32,699 nucleotides of DNA from assembly GCA_018830945.1 (NCBI GenBank), contig JAHJRD010000074.1, forward strand, positions 1 to 32,699. The letters are read 5' to 3'. Source of the stretch: Nanobdellota archaeon (lineage in GTDB: Archaea > Nanobdellota > Nanobdellia > SCGC-AAA011-G17 > GW2011-AR17). The notes under the pieces are model-generated. The model was not told the origin of the DNA and made no database searches. It was given only the letters and a program-made list of their open reading frames with translations. The position numbers were made by a program, and so were the translations under genes. Position 1 is the first letter of the stretch. Each line of letters opens with the position of its first letter. Positions 15,312-25,126 of the stretch are shown in pieces.

Positions 15312-16736
15312 ATGAAATTCATAAACAGGAAGGAAGAACTGGCACGGCTGGAGGAATACAACAGGCTTTCAAAGAAAGGGCTTTTTGCGGTTGCTGTTTC
15401 CGGGCTGAGAAGAGTGGGAAAAACCACGCTGGTAAAGGAATTCATGAAAGGCAAGAAGGCGCTGTATTTCTTTGTGTACGAATCAAAGACCTCTGCCTCA
15501 TTATTGGCTGAATTTGAAGGAGAGCTGAGAAAGTGCGGCATTATCACGGAACTGGAAACAATAGGCACATGGAACGCATTTTTTGATGTAATCTTCAAAA
15601 GATGCAAAGGGCATATCATCATATTTGACGAATTCCAGAATTTCTTTTCAGTGGACAAGTCTGTGTTTTCGATATTACAGAGATATTGTGATGAATACAA
15701 GGAAACAGCAATGAACATAATCATTCTCGGCTCCTTAATAGGGCTTTTCAAGAAAATTTTTGAAGACAAAAAAAAGCCGTTATACGGAAGAATAACTGCA
15801 AAATTCAGGCTTGAGCCTTTCACATTAAAGCACAGCCTTGAAGCGGCAAAGCTCCTCAAATATGCTGATTTTGAAGAAGCAATCAAGCTATATTTCCTCT
15901 TCGGCGGCTTTCCAAAGTATTATGCCTGCATGGAGCAGTTTGAGCTCTTCAATAGAGATTTGATAGAAGTTATCGGGTATCTGTTCATACAAAAGAATGC
16001 ACCTTTGGAAAATGAGGTATCGGATATATTAAAGCAGGAGTTCGGCAAGAGGAGCTCTCTTTACTATTCTATACTCCATGCTATTGCATCAGGCAAAACC
16101 AAACTGGCGGAAATAGCGGATGCAGCGCACATGAAAAGCAGCTCTATTACCAGGCATGTTTCAGAGCTTGAAGACAGGTTTGAGCTGATAAAATCTGTAA
16201 TGCCTTCAGAAAGCAAGAAAAACAAGAGATATTTTATAGTTCATCCGCTTATCCTCTTTTGGTTTAAGTTTGTTTACGGCAAGTTCTCGGAATATAGCAT
16301 AGTAGATTGCCAGCAGATGCTGGATTCCGTCAGGGCAGACATTAATGCGTTTTACGGGAAAAGGTTTGAAGCTGTGTGCAAAGATTTCATGCTGGAACTA
16401 AACAAAGGCAATAGCCTTCCATTCAAATTAGCGCACATTAATAACTGGTGGGGCTCTGCAAATATTGAAGGTGAGAGGAAAGAGATTGAAATAGACTTTG
16501 TTGCTGACAACAATGAAGACAGGATTATGTTTATTGAATGCAAATGGAAAGAAAATGTTGATGCTGCGAAGATACTTGAAGAACTAAAGGAAAAGTCAAA
16601 GTTTGTTAAATGGCGGGACGAAACAAGAAAAGAGCATTATTGCATAATAGCCAAGTCTTTTGCAAAAAAAACAAGCGAGGACAATGTGCTTTTGTTTGAT
16701 TTGAAAGAGATGGCGGAAAAACTGTATTGGCAGTAA
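15312..16736 (+). CDS. Archaeal AAA ATPase with C-terminal DUF234/PD-(D/E)XK-like domain (second copy)
   Basis: Walker A GLRRVGKTTLV, Walker B IIIFDEFQ, C-terminal EIDFVADNNEDRIMFIECKW. Confidence 0.87.
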   Translation: MKFINRKEELARLEEYNRLSKKGLFAVAVSGLRRVGKTTLVKEFMKGKKALYFFVYESKTSASLLAEFEGELRKCGIITELETIGTWNAFFDVIFKRCKGHIIIFDEFQNFFSVDKSVFSILQRYCDEYKETAMNIIILGSLIGLFKKIFEDKKKPLYGRITAKFRLEPFTLKHSLEAAKLLKYADFEEAIKLYFLFGGFPKYYACMEQFELFNRDLIEVIGYLFIQKNAPLENEVSDILKQEFGKRSSLYYSILHAIASGKTKLAEIADAAHMKSSSITRHVSELEDRFELIKSVMPSESKKNKRYFIVHPLILFWFKFVYGKFSEYSIVDCQQMLDSVRADINAFYGKRFEAVCKDFMLELNKGNSLPFKLAHINNWWGSANIEGERKEIEIDFVADNNEDRIMFIECKWKENVDAAKILEELKEKSKFVKWRDETRKEHYCIIAKSFAKKTSEDNVLLFDLKEMAEKLYWQ

Positions 16737-16772
16737 TGAGGATGCTATCCTCTTCCTGAAACAGCGCTAATT

Positions 16773-17438
16773 TCAAGCCAAAAGCTTTACAATATAAAAC
16801 CCGGCAATTACAAGTGCAAAAAACACTAATGTCAATAAATTAAAGTATTTGTCAATGAATGTCTTAATTCTTGGGCCAAAGAAGTAGATAAGCCCTCCAA
16901 CAAGAAAGAACCTTCCTGACCTTCCAATCAAGGAAGCAAGGAATAATGTACTCAAGCTCACTTTCCATACGCCTGCGGCTATTGTAAAAACCTTGAAAGG
17001 AATCGGGGTAAATGCAGCTGTTGTAATTGCAAAGAAAGCATTGTCCTTGTACATTGTGCCCACTCTTATGAATTCCGGCCCATATCCAAGCCCGTTTATT
17101 ATTGAAGCCCCGATTGTTTCGAAAAAGAGGTATCCTATGAGAAACCCCCCAAAAGCCCCTATAACGCTTCCTAATGAAGAGATAAATGCATAGAACCATG
17201 CTTTCTTTGGCCTTGATATGCTCAATGACATAAGCAACACATCAGGCGGCACAGGAAAGAAGAACGACTCGCAGAAAGCAAGGAAAAATAATGCGTATGA
17301 GCTGTATTTAGAATAAGCCCAGGAAATAACCCAGTCATAGATTCTCCTTAACAAGCCAAAGCTGTAAAGATGCAATCCTTTTATTATCCTGTTATTTCTT
17401 AATTTTTCGGTTTCTTGTTTAATAAAAGCCAATAACAT
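16773..17438 (-). CDS. SNARE-associated/VTT (YqaA/DedA-like) membrane protein
   Basis: ESFFFPVPPDVLLMSL, GSVIGAFGGFLIGY, TPIPFKVFTIAAGV. Confidence 0.82.
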   Translation of the reverse strand: MLLAFIKQETEKLRNNRIIKGLHLYSFGLLRRIYDWVISWAYSKYSSYALFFLAFCESFFFPVPPDVLLMSLSISRPKKAWFYAFISSLGSVIGAFGGFLIGYLFFETIGASIINGLGYGPEFIRVGTMYKDNAFFAITTAAFTPIPFKVFTIAAGVWKVSLSTLFLASLIGRSGRFFLVGGLIYFFGPRIKTFIDKYFNLLTLVFFALVIAGFYIVKLLA

Positions 17439-17526
17439 TCTAAAAAGTTAAGATTGTGCTGCTTAAAAAGCTAATGCATAAGTGAATGAATAAGTGCGTG
17501 AATGAAAGGCCAGGCTCCGCCGGAAT

Positions 17527-18057
17527 TTAATGCATAATCTTCTGCATAAGAGCATCTATTTCTTTGTAGAAAGGCTTATGAGCAGTATAATTATTTGTTA
17601 AAGTCTGGTCAGCTGCATCTATCACTTTTCCAAGACCTTTGTTTTTTACATCTCTGTCATCTCTTACAGTGAATGCTTCAATAGATTCAGGATCAAGCTC
17701 ATTTCTTCTTCCAAACCTTACATTTAAGTCAGCAACTATTGCAACAAGATAGAATGAATCTGAAGATCCTCTTGAAAAAGCAATCTCTTCCATGCTTCTA
17801 AAGCCCGTAATGACCACCTTGTCATATGTTTGGGCTTTTTCCATTGTTTTTCTTATGATAATGTCCATACCATATTGCTTTCGCCATTCATCTCCCAATA
17901 AAGACCTGTTGTCTTTTGTCGGCTCCATTCCTCTTCTTACGAGCTCGTCAGCAAGAACATCACTCATGTTAAGCTTTGAAAAACCATAGTTAGAAACAAG
18001 ATAGTCTGCAAAAGCATCTTTTCCAGCTCTTGCCAAAGCAGTAACTCCGATTATCAT
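17527..18057 (-). CDS. P-loop nucleotide kinase (dNMP kinase / dephospho-CoA kinase-like)
   Basis: MIIGVTALARAGKDAFADYL with GKD-type P-loop; 4-nt overlap with upstream deaminase. Confidence 0.7.
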   Translation of the reverse strand: MIIGVTALARAGKDAFADYLVSNYGFSKLNMSDVLADELVRRGMEPTKDNRSLLGDEWRKQYGMDIIIRKTMEKAQTYDKVVITGFRSMEEIAFSRGSSDSFYLVAIVADLNVRFGRRNELDPESIEAFTVRDDRDVKNKGLGKVIDAADQTLTNNYTAHKPFYKEIDALMQKIMH

Positions 18058-18557
18058 TGTTTTTCTCCCGAAGATTGCTCAAAATGGTCTGCTATTTCAA
18101 TAAGCTCATCCATGGCATAATATTTTATGCGGCCGTTAGCCATCTTCGCAACAACCCTAACTATTTTTGCATTGATTATTTCCCTGGCGCACATGCTGCA
18201 AGGTACTCCGTCAATTAGTTTATGCCCTTTGCCTCCTTTTTCACCGCAAAGGTAAAGTGTTGCGCCTTCTGCACCTCCTTTTTTGCCTGCATCCAATATT
18301 GCATTTACTTCTGCGTGAATGCTCCTGCATGTTTCATATTGCGTACCTGAAGGAATGTTCAATCTCTCCCGTATGCAATAGCCCCTCTGAAGGCAATCCT
18401 CAAGCCCGGAAGCAGCACCATTATATCCTTCTCCAAGAAATACTTTGTCTCTTGCAATTACAGCCCCAAATCTTCTTCTAAGGCATGTCGCCCTTTTTGA
18501 AAATTCTCTTGCCACATTCAGAAACGTTTGATCCCAGCTTAACCTATACTCCCCCAT
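18054..18557 (-). CDS. Deoxycytidylate (dCMP) deaminase family
   Basis: HAEVNAILDAGKKGG and PCSMCAREIINA zinc motifs. Confidence 0.88.
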   Translation of the reverse strand: MGEYRLSWDQTFLNVAREFSKRATCLRRRFGAVIARDKVFLGEGYNGAASGLEDCLQRGYCIRERLNIPSGTQYETCRSIHAEVNAILDAGKKGGAEGATLYLCGEKGGKGHKLIDGVPCSMCAREIINAKIVRVVAKMANGRIKYYAMDELIEIADHFEQSSGEKQ

Positions 18558-18601
18558 AAGCCAAGGAATATTTCATATATTTATTAATGTTTGTATAAGA
18601 A

Positions 18602-20482
18602 TTACTTCTTCTTAAACTTCTTAAGAATATCTGTCTTTCCTTTCCACTCAAGAGCTTCCCTTAAAACATCCTCTATTGTAGAGACAGGAATTACTTTCAC
18701 TTTCTTTGCATCTTCCTTTGAAAGCAATACATCCTTTTCATTTGCGCTTGGAATCAAAACCCTTGCAATGCCTGCTTCAATCGCTGCTTCCACTTTGGCA
18801 GTAACCCCTCCGACAGCAAGAACCTCCCCTCTTACAGACAATGAACCAGTCATTGCAGTGTCCTGGCGAACAGGAACATTCTTCAAAGCAGAGATGATTG
18901 AAGCTGCAACTGCTATTGAAGCTGAATCCCCTTCAACACCCTCATGGGTCTGTATGAACTGTGTAAAGATATCATACTTCTCCCTCAAGTCCTCTCCTAG
19001 GTATTTCAAGATAATAGCTGAAACATTCTTTACAGCTTCTTTTGCAATCTCTCCCAACCTTCCTGTTGCAACAAACTCTGTTTTTTTGCCGCCAGGTGTT
19101 ACCTCTGATTCTATAGGCAATACAATGCCTGAGTAAGCAGAATCCCCTCCAATCACAGCCAGACCATTAACCCTTCCAACCAAGCTTCCTTTTGTGACAA
19201 TAACCTGGTACTTCTTCTTCTGCTCAATATACCTGTCAGCAAGCTGCTGCTCTAATGGCCTTGCTAATGACTTTGCTTTTTCTATGTGGATTGGCTCAGT
19301 AACCTTTGCGCCCTCTTCCAAAGCCAAATCACCGGCAGCCCTTACAATGCCTCCAAGCTCCCTAAGCCTGACTGTAAGCTTTCCAGCCATGCCTGCAAGC
19401 TTTCTTGCCTCGTGCACAATCCTTTCAACAGCATCCTTGGAAAAAGGAGGTATCTTACCGTCCTTGACAACTTCCTGCGCAACAAACACAGCTATCTTTT
19501 CCCTGTTTGGCTCATTATCATCCATCTTGTCATTCAGGTATACCTCATAGCCATACCCTCTTATCCTTGACCTTAACGCAGGGTGCATGTGCTTTATGGA
19601 ATCCAAATTGCCAGCAGCAATCAAAGAGAAATCAGCAGGAACCGGCTTGCTTCTTGTCATTGCGCCTGAAGAGCGCTCAGACTGCCCTGTAATGGGATAT
19701 TTCTTTTCCTGCATCACAGTAAGTATCTCCTGCTGCGTGTGCGAAGCAAAGGTGCCCATCTCGTCAATAAACAATACTCCTCCGTTTGCCCTGTGAATCA
19801 TTCCCGGAATCAATCTTAGGTATGGCGGAGTGCCTAACCCCCCTGACTGCAGGGGATCATGAAGTACATCACCTAAAAGCGCACCTGCGTGCGCGCCTGT
19901 CGCGTCTATGAAGGGCGCTTTCTTTGTGTCTGAATTATCAATTAAAAGCTTTGGCACCATTATTTCCTGCTTTCCGCCCATTCTTTTATTCAGATTAATG
20001 AAAATCATAAAGCCGATAATCAATATCATGCTTGTAATCATTGATGCTGCATATATTGTTGGATTGTCAAACGGGAAAATCTGCTTTGAATACAAATAGT
20101 AAGGAAGCAAAGAAGCAATCAAAACAAAAGCAAGCAGGAGGTAGTTCATGTTCTTCAATGAGCCCATTGCAGCAACTTTTGCCTTGTTAACAAAAAGCTT
20201 TCCCTGCCCTTTTGGCATTGTTCTTATCAAAGGCACATTATCATCAACAAGATTAGGAAATGCAAGCACATCAACCAGCTTCTCGTTTGGCAATAATTCT
20301 GCCAATGCCTGGCCTAACATTGATTTTCCTGTTCCGGATTCACCTATTAAAAGTACGTTCCTGCGCTGCCTTGCGGCTTTCCTTATTATGTTAATTCCTT
20401 CTTCCTGCCCTATAATCTGCTCTGATATCTTCTTTGATACATGTATATCCGCTGTTGTCTTGTATTTCAATGCCATTCTCAC
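18602..20482 (-). CDS. lonB: Archaeal membrane-anchored Lon protease
   Basis: Walker A GESGTGKS, inserted transmembrane segments, catalytic region [21 protein letters not shown]; start may be ATG at 20476. Confidence 0.93.
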   Translation of the reverse strand: MRMALKYKTTADIHVSKKISEQIIGQEEGINIIRKAARQRRNVLLIGESGTGKSMLGQALAELLPNEKLVDVLAFPNLVDDNVPLIRTMPKGQGKLFVNKAKVAAMGSLKNMNYLLLAFVLIASLLPYYLYSKQIFPFDNPTIYAASMITSMILIIGFMIFINLNKRMGGKQEIMVPKLLIDNSDTKKAPFIDATGAHAGALLGDVLHDPLQSGGLGTPPYLRLIPGMIHRANGGVLFIDEMGTFASHTQQEILTVMQEKKYPITGQSERSSGAMTRSKPVPADFSLIAAGNLDSIKHMHPALRSRIRGYGYEVYLNDKMDDNEPNREKIAVFVAQEVVKDGKIPPFSKDAVERIVHEARKLAGMAGKLTVRLRELGGIVRAAGDLALEEGAKVTEPIHIEKAKSLARPLEQQLADRYIEQKKKYQVIVTKGSLVGRVNGLAVIGGDSAYSGIVLPIESEVTPGGKKTEFVATGRLGEIAKEAVKNVSAIILKYLGEDLREKYDIFTQFIQTHEGVEGDSASIAVAASIISALKNVPVRQDTAMTGSLSVRGEVLAVGGVTAKVEAAIEAGIARVLIPSANEKDVLLSKEDAKKVKVIPVSTIEDVLREALEWKGKTDILKKFKKK

Positions 20483-20503
20483 TTCGCCTTGCTATGTTCG
20501 AGG

Positions 20504-20530
20504 TATTCGAAAATACTTCGCATTTTCGGA
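20504..20530 (-). repeat. Single copy of the TCCGAAAATGC/ATTTTCGAATA hairpin in the lonB leader
   Basis: Minus strand TCCGAAAATGCGAAGTATTTTCGAATA, 24/27 identical to 10627-10653. Confidence 0.65.
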
Positions 20531-20611
20531 CCTTGATTTGCCTCTAACGATTATAATCTTGCTGTTAGTTTAAAAAGCTTATCTATTGAAAAAAGAGCAA
20601 AAATAAAAGAA

Positions 20612-20875
20612 TTACATTACTTCTTCTTCAGAAACAACTACAAAGTCGCCGACAGCAACAACAGCGCTGAAAGGAATCATCCAGTTGCCGCGCTTGTCTT
20701 TTTCAAGGTTAAGCGCATCAACATAAGGAGTAGGGCTCCTCAGCAATATGTGCATCAGCTCGCCTGTCCGTGTCTCGAAGGTAATGTTACCAACTTCGCC
20801 AAATTTCTTTCCTGATTTTGTAACTACTGTCTTACCAATCAGGTGCTTTGAATATTTTTTATCGTCTTCCGGCAT
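20612..20875 (-). CDS. PRC-barrel domain protein
   Basis: LIGKTVVTKSGKKFGEVGNITFETRTGELMHILL. Confidence 0.85.
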   Translation of the reverse strand: MPEDDKKYSKHLIGKTVVTKSGKKFGEVGNITFETRTGELMHILLRSPTPYVDALNLEKDKRGNWMIPFSAVVAVGDFVVVSEEEVM

Positions 20876-20992
20876 AATTTTCCCTCCATTTATATGGTAA
20901 AATCCGTTAATAAGCTATGTATAGATACTCCCTTATAAATCTTTCTGAATACAGGCAGAAGAGTTATGCTTAAATAGTGCCATTCTTTTGTA

Positions 20993-21952
20993 ATGAGTAT
21001 GTTTGAGAATATACCTAAAATAGAGAAGCCGGAATTTTATATAGAGCTGGGCATGAGGTCTGCAAAAAGATATGCGTCCTCGAGAAAGCTCAGGGAAAAG
21101 GTAAAATCAAGGAGAATAGCTGAGCTTGAAATAATAAAAGCAGATGCCTTCACAAGAAGTGTAGGGGGCTGCATAGGAAAAATCTGCTCCTCATTTCCGA
21201 CAATAGACCAGCTCCCTATTTTTTACAAAGAACTGCTTGAAGCAATGGTTGGCATAAACGAGCTCAAGGTTTCTATCGCGAGAATGCAAGGGGCTGCTGA
21301 AAAAATAGAAAGCATGGCAATGGATTACAAAAAGAGAATAAAATCTTCCGATACAGAGTACATAGCCAAAAAAAAGCGTGAATTTTACGGAAGGGCCTTC
21401 TCCATGCTTAAAAAATCAAAAGCCGCCTTTAGTTTTGCAGAAAATGCAAGAAAAGACTTAAGGCAGTTTCCTTCAATAAAAACAAAAATACTTACAATCT
21501 GTATTTGCGGCTACCCTAATGTTGGGAAAAGCACCTTGCTAAGCAAGCTTACAGGCTCAAGGCCGGATATCGCCCCTTATGCATTCACGACAAGGCAGCT
21601 GATGATAGGGTATATAGCAAATAAAATACAAATAATAGACACACCAGGGAACTTTAAAGAGGATTTTAAGAAAATGAACTGGATTGAAAAACAATCCTAT
21701 CTTGCAATAAAGCACCTTTGCAAGAAAATAATCTATGTATTTGACATAACAGAAACCTGCGGGTTCACAATATCACAGCAAGAGGAGCTTTTCAACAAGC
21801 TTGTCAAAAAATTCAGGGCAAAGCAATTTAGTATTTATTTAAGCAAATCAGATATGGGGCTGGATAAAAAACAAGAGTTTGAAGATAATAATAAAAACCA
21901 CAAAATATTTGATGATGCAGATAAATTAAAAGCATTTCTTCTGGAAGACTAA
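20993..21952 (+). CDS. NOG1-like GTP-binding protein
   Basis: G1 GYPNVGKSTLLSKLTGS, AFTTRQLMIGY, DTPG; NOG1-type N-terminus. Confidence 0.85.
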   Translation: MSMFENIPKIEKPEFYIELGMRSAKRYASSRKLREKVKSRRIAELEIIKADAFTRSVGGCIGKICSSFPTIDQLPIFYKELLEAMVGINELKVSIARMQGAAEKIESMAMDYKKRIKSSDTEYIAKKKREFYGRAFSMLKKSKAAFSFAENARKDLRQFPSIKTKILTICICGYPNVGKSTLLSKLTGSRPDIAPYAFTTRQLMIGYIANKIQIIDTPGNFKEDFKKMNWIEKQSYLAIKHLCKKIIYVFDITETCGFTISQQEELFNKLVKKFRAKQFSIYLSKSDMGLDKKQEFEDNNKNHKIFDDADKLKAFLLED

Positions 21953-22410
21953 AAACCCAGACACACACACCTTTTTTTCCTATGGAAACCAAGTATAAAA
22001 CCATAAATAAGCCTTAAGACACCAATATTTCTAATGGAATGCTTGTTTTTGCTTTTCAATTGGAAGGAAATATTATAATAATATATAATAAAACTAAAAG
22101 ATAAATAAGAAAAGAAAGGTAAAAACCCTGTTTTTTGTGTTTATGTTTATTTTAACTCGTCAAAAGCTATTTTTTGCCTTTTGTTTTATTTTAAGCTTTT
22201 CGGTTATATAATATATATATTATAATATATATTATATAGTATATGTATATATATACAAAGAAAACATACACTAAAAATGTTTTTTCCATTTTCCATAGGA
22301 AACAGAGGTATCACTCTCAAATTTTGGCTTTAGCCAAAAAGACAAAAGACTCTCCAAAAGAAATAGAGGTTTGATTATCTATATTACATCATAATAATTG
22401 CAGTATAACA
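21953..22410. other. Putative replication origin (oriC) with ORB-like boxes and AT-only tract
   Basis: TTCCTATGGAAACCAAG (21977-21993), TTCCATAGGAAACAGAGGTATCAC (22291-22314), near-pure AT tract 22204-22256, directly upstream of cdc6. Confidence 0.65.
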
Positions 22411-23652
22411 ATGCTTAAAAACATAATAAGTCTATTTCAAGGCATGACTGAAAAGCTAACTTCTTTTTTTGAGGAATATCTTCAGAAAGAATCTATTTTT
22501 AAAGACAAGCCAGTTCTTCTTTCAAGCCATACGCCAGAGATAATGCCCCATCGTGATCCTGAAATAGAAAAAATAGCGGCAATCCTTGCTCCGTCATTAA
22601 AGCTGGAAAAACCATCCAACCTTTTTATCTACGGCACAACAGGCACCGGGAAAACAGTTGTCACAAAATATGTTACTTCAAAAATGCAAGAGATAACAGA
22701 AAAAACAAATGCAGGGTTAAAGATATACAGCATAAATTGCAAGCTGAAAAAGGTTGCTGACACTGAGTACAGGCTGATAGCAGATGTTGCAAGGACGGTG
22801 TTTAATGAAAATATTCCTGAAACAGGGCTATCAACAAACGAAGTATACAAGACTTTTGTAAATGCGCTTGACAAGGAAAGGATACTTCTTATAATGGTGC
22901 TGGATGAAATAGACAGCCTTGTGGACAAGATAGGCGACGAGATATTATATAATCTTACAAGGCTTAACTCTGAGCTGAAAAGAAGCCAGCTTTCAATCAT
23001 CGGAATATCAAACAAGCTTGATTTCACAGACCACATGGATGCAAGGGTGAAAAGCTCGCTTTGCGAGGAAGAGCTGCAGTTCTTTAAATACAATGCAGTG
23101 CAAATACTTGACATCCTGAAAGAAAGGTCTAACACGGCCTTTAGGGAAGGCACAATAGCAGAAGGTGTTTTGGAAAAATGCGCAGCGTATGCAGCAACCC
23201 ACGGGGATGCGCGAAGGGCGATAGATTTGTTGAGGGTGGCTGCAGAGCTTACAGAACGAAAAAACGAAACAAAGATTACAATTAGCTGTCTTGACGAGGC
23301 AGATGAAAAGCTTGACAATGACAAGTATTATGATGCTGTAAGGATGATGCCAAAGCATTCTCAGATGGTTCTTTTGTCGCTCTTTGACCTTTGCTCGCAG
23401 AGCAAGGACAAGCCGGTTTTAAGCGGGAATGCCTATGATGCTTACAAAACCCTTTGCGCCAACCTGAAATATAAATTCCTTACACAGCGCATGTTCTCCA
23501 ATCTATTGGGGGAAATGGAACTGCAGGGCATAATCCAAGCGAAAATAGTCAGCCACGGCAGGTATGGCAGGACAAGGCACCTTTGCCTCGGCATCCCTCC
23601 TTCAACCGCTCCTAAAATAGAAAGGTTGCTTAGAGAGGGGCTGGGTGTATGA
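22411..23652 (+). CDS. cdc6: Orc1/Cdc6 replication initiator
   Basis: YGTTGTGKTVVTKYV Walker A, LIMVLDEIDSLVDK Walker B, HGDARRAIDLLRVAAE sensor 2, C-terminal wHTH. Confidence 0.93.
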   Translation: MLKNIISLFQGMTEKLTSFFEEYLQKESIFKDKPVLLSSHTPEIMPHRDPEIEKIAAILAPSLKLEKPSNLFIYGTTGTGKTVVTKYVTSKMQEITEKTNAGLKIYSINCKLKKVADTEYRLIADVARTVFNENIPETGLSTNEVYKTFVNALDKERILLIMVLDEIDSLVDKIGDEILYNLTRLNSELKRSQLSIIGISNKLDFTDHMDARVKSSLCEEELQFFKYNAVQILDILKERSNTAFREGTIAEGVLEKCAAYAATHGDARRAIDLLRVAAELTERKNETKITISCLDEADEKLDNDKYYDAVRMMPKHSQMVLLSLFDLCSQSKDKPVLSGNAYDAYKTLCANLKYKFLTQRMFSNLLGEMELQGIIQAKIVSHGRYGRTRHLCLGIPPSTAPKIERLLREGLGV

Positions 23653-25106
23653 GCGATACTTCACAAATGGTTTCTGCATTTATGGAAAAGAACATTTTTC
23701 TTAGCCCGGAATATGCTGAGAGGATTGCATCTGAAAAAGGCGAATCTCTTTTTGGCATGGTTTCAGGAATCATGCGCAGGGACTCTCCATTGCTTTTGAA
23801 CAGCGAAGATGCCTTTAAAGAGATTTTTCCGCAGGAAGCCCCCCTAACCTCTGTTTCTATCTTAAGCTCTTATGACAAGGAGGCAAAAAAAAAAGAAGTA
23901 AGGCATTTTGTTGCTTATTTAAAGGCCAGGTATGGCTTGCTAAAAAATATTCTTATGAACAGGCTTGAGCTGCAGGGTTCTATATCAATAAAAAGAGCCA
24001 CTGAAAAAAAGTCAATGGAACGCATATCACTCATTGGAATGGTGCTTGAGAAGAACATAACAAAAAACAACAACATATGCTTTTTGCTTGAGGATACAAC
24101 AGGCACTATGAAAGTAATAGTGAAAAATAACAACAGGGATGCTTTTGAAGCTGCCAAGGAAATACTGGAAGATGAAGTTATTGGGCTGGTGGGCGGTTGC
24201 AACGGTGATGTTCTTTTTGCCAACCAAATTATTCTTCCGGACATGCCCATCATGGAATACAAAAAATGCCCTGATGATGTTTCAGCCGCATTTATCTCTG
24301 ACATGCATATCGGCTCCACTTTATTTCTCAGGAACGAATTTTCCAGTTTTATTGAATGGATTAACGGTGAGGTTGGCAGTGATGAGCAAAAAACCGAAGC
24401 CCTTAAAATAAAATACCTGTTTATTGCAGGAGATGCTGTTGACGGAATAGGGATATACCCCGGGCAGGAAGAAGAGCTTGACATAAAAGACATAGAACAG
24501 CAGTATGCTGAATGCGCAAGATACCTCTCAAGGATAAGAAAAGACATATCAATAATGATTTGCGGCGGCAACCATGATGCGCTGCGCATATCAGAGCCCC
24601 AGCCTGGTTTGGACAGGAATTATGCAAAATCGATTTATGAGATTCCAAATGTGACTGTTGTTTCAAACCCTTCCTTAATCAACATACACGCTGTAAAAGG
24701 ATTTCCAGGATTAAATGTGCTGATGTATCACGGCTTTAGCTTTGATTATTATGTTGCCAATGTAGAGAATATAAGATTAAACGGAGGATACGACCGCGCA
24801 GACCTTGTTATGAAGCTTTTGCTCCAAAAAAGGCACCTTGGGCCGGCGCACAAGTCAACTCTTCATGTTCCTGATGAGGAAACAGACCCTCTTGTGATAG
24901 GTGTTTTGCCTGATATTTTTGTAACAGGCCATATTCACAGGACAGCTGTCAGCTCTTACAAGAGCACAACACTTATTTCAAGCTCATGCTGGCAGACAAA
25001 AACCGCTTTTCAGGAAAAAACAGGGCACAATCCGCAGCCGGCAAGGGTGCCTGTTGTTAACCTGAAGACAAGGGAAATAAAAGTAATCAAATTCACAGAC
25101 AAGTAA
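23649..25106 (+). CDS. polB: DNA polymerase D small subunit DP1
   Basis: OB domain plus calcineurin-like motifs SDMHIGS, GD, GGNHDALR, YHGFSFD, GHIHR. Confidence 0.95.
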   Translation: MSDTSQMVSAFMEKNIFLSPEYAERIASEKGESLFGMVSGIMRRDSPLLLNSEDAFKEIFPQEAPLTSVSILSSYDKEAKKKEVRHFVAYLKARYGLLKNILMNRLELQGSISIKRATEKKSMERISLIGMVLEKNITKNNNICFLLEDTTGTMKVIVKNNNRDAFEAAKEILEDEVIGLVGGCNGDVLFANQIILPDMPIMEYKKCPDDVSAAFISDMHIGSTLFLRNEFSSFIEWINGEVGSDEQKTEALKIKYLFIAGDAVDGIGIYPGQEEELDIKDIEQQYAECARYLSRIRKDISIMICGGNHDALRISEPQPGLDRNYAKSIYEIPNVTVVSNPSLINIHAVKGFPGLNVLMYHGFSFDYYVANVENIRLNGGYDRADLVMKLLLQKRHLGPAHKSTLHVPDEETDPLVIGVLPDIFVTGHIHRTAVSSYKSTTLISSSCWQTKTAFQEKTGHNPQPARVPVVNLKTREIKVIKFTDK

Positions 25107-25126
25107 GCAATTGAACGAGGAACGAC

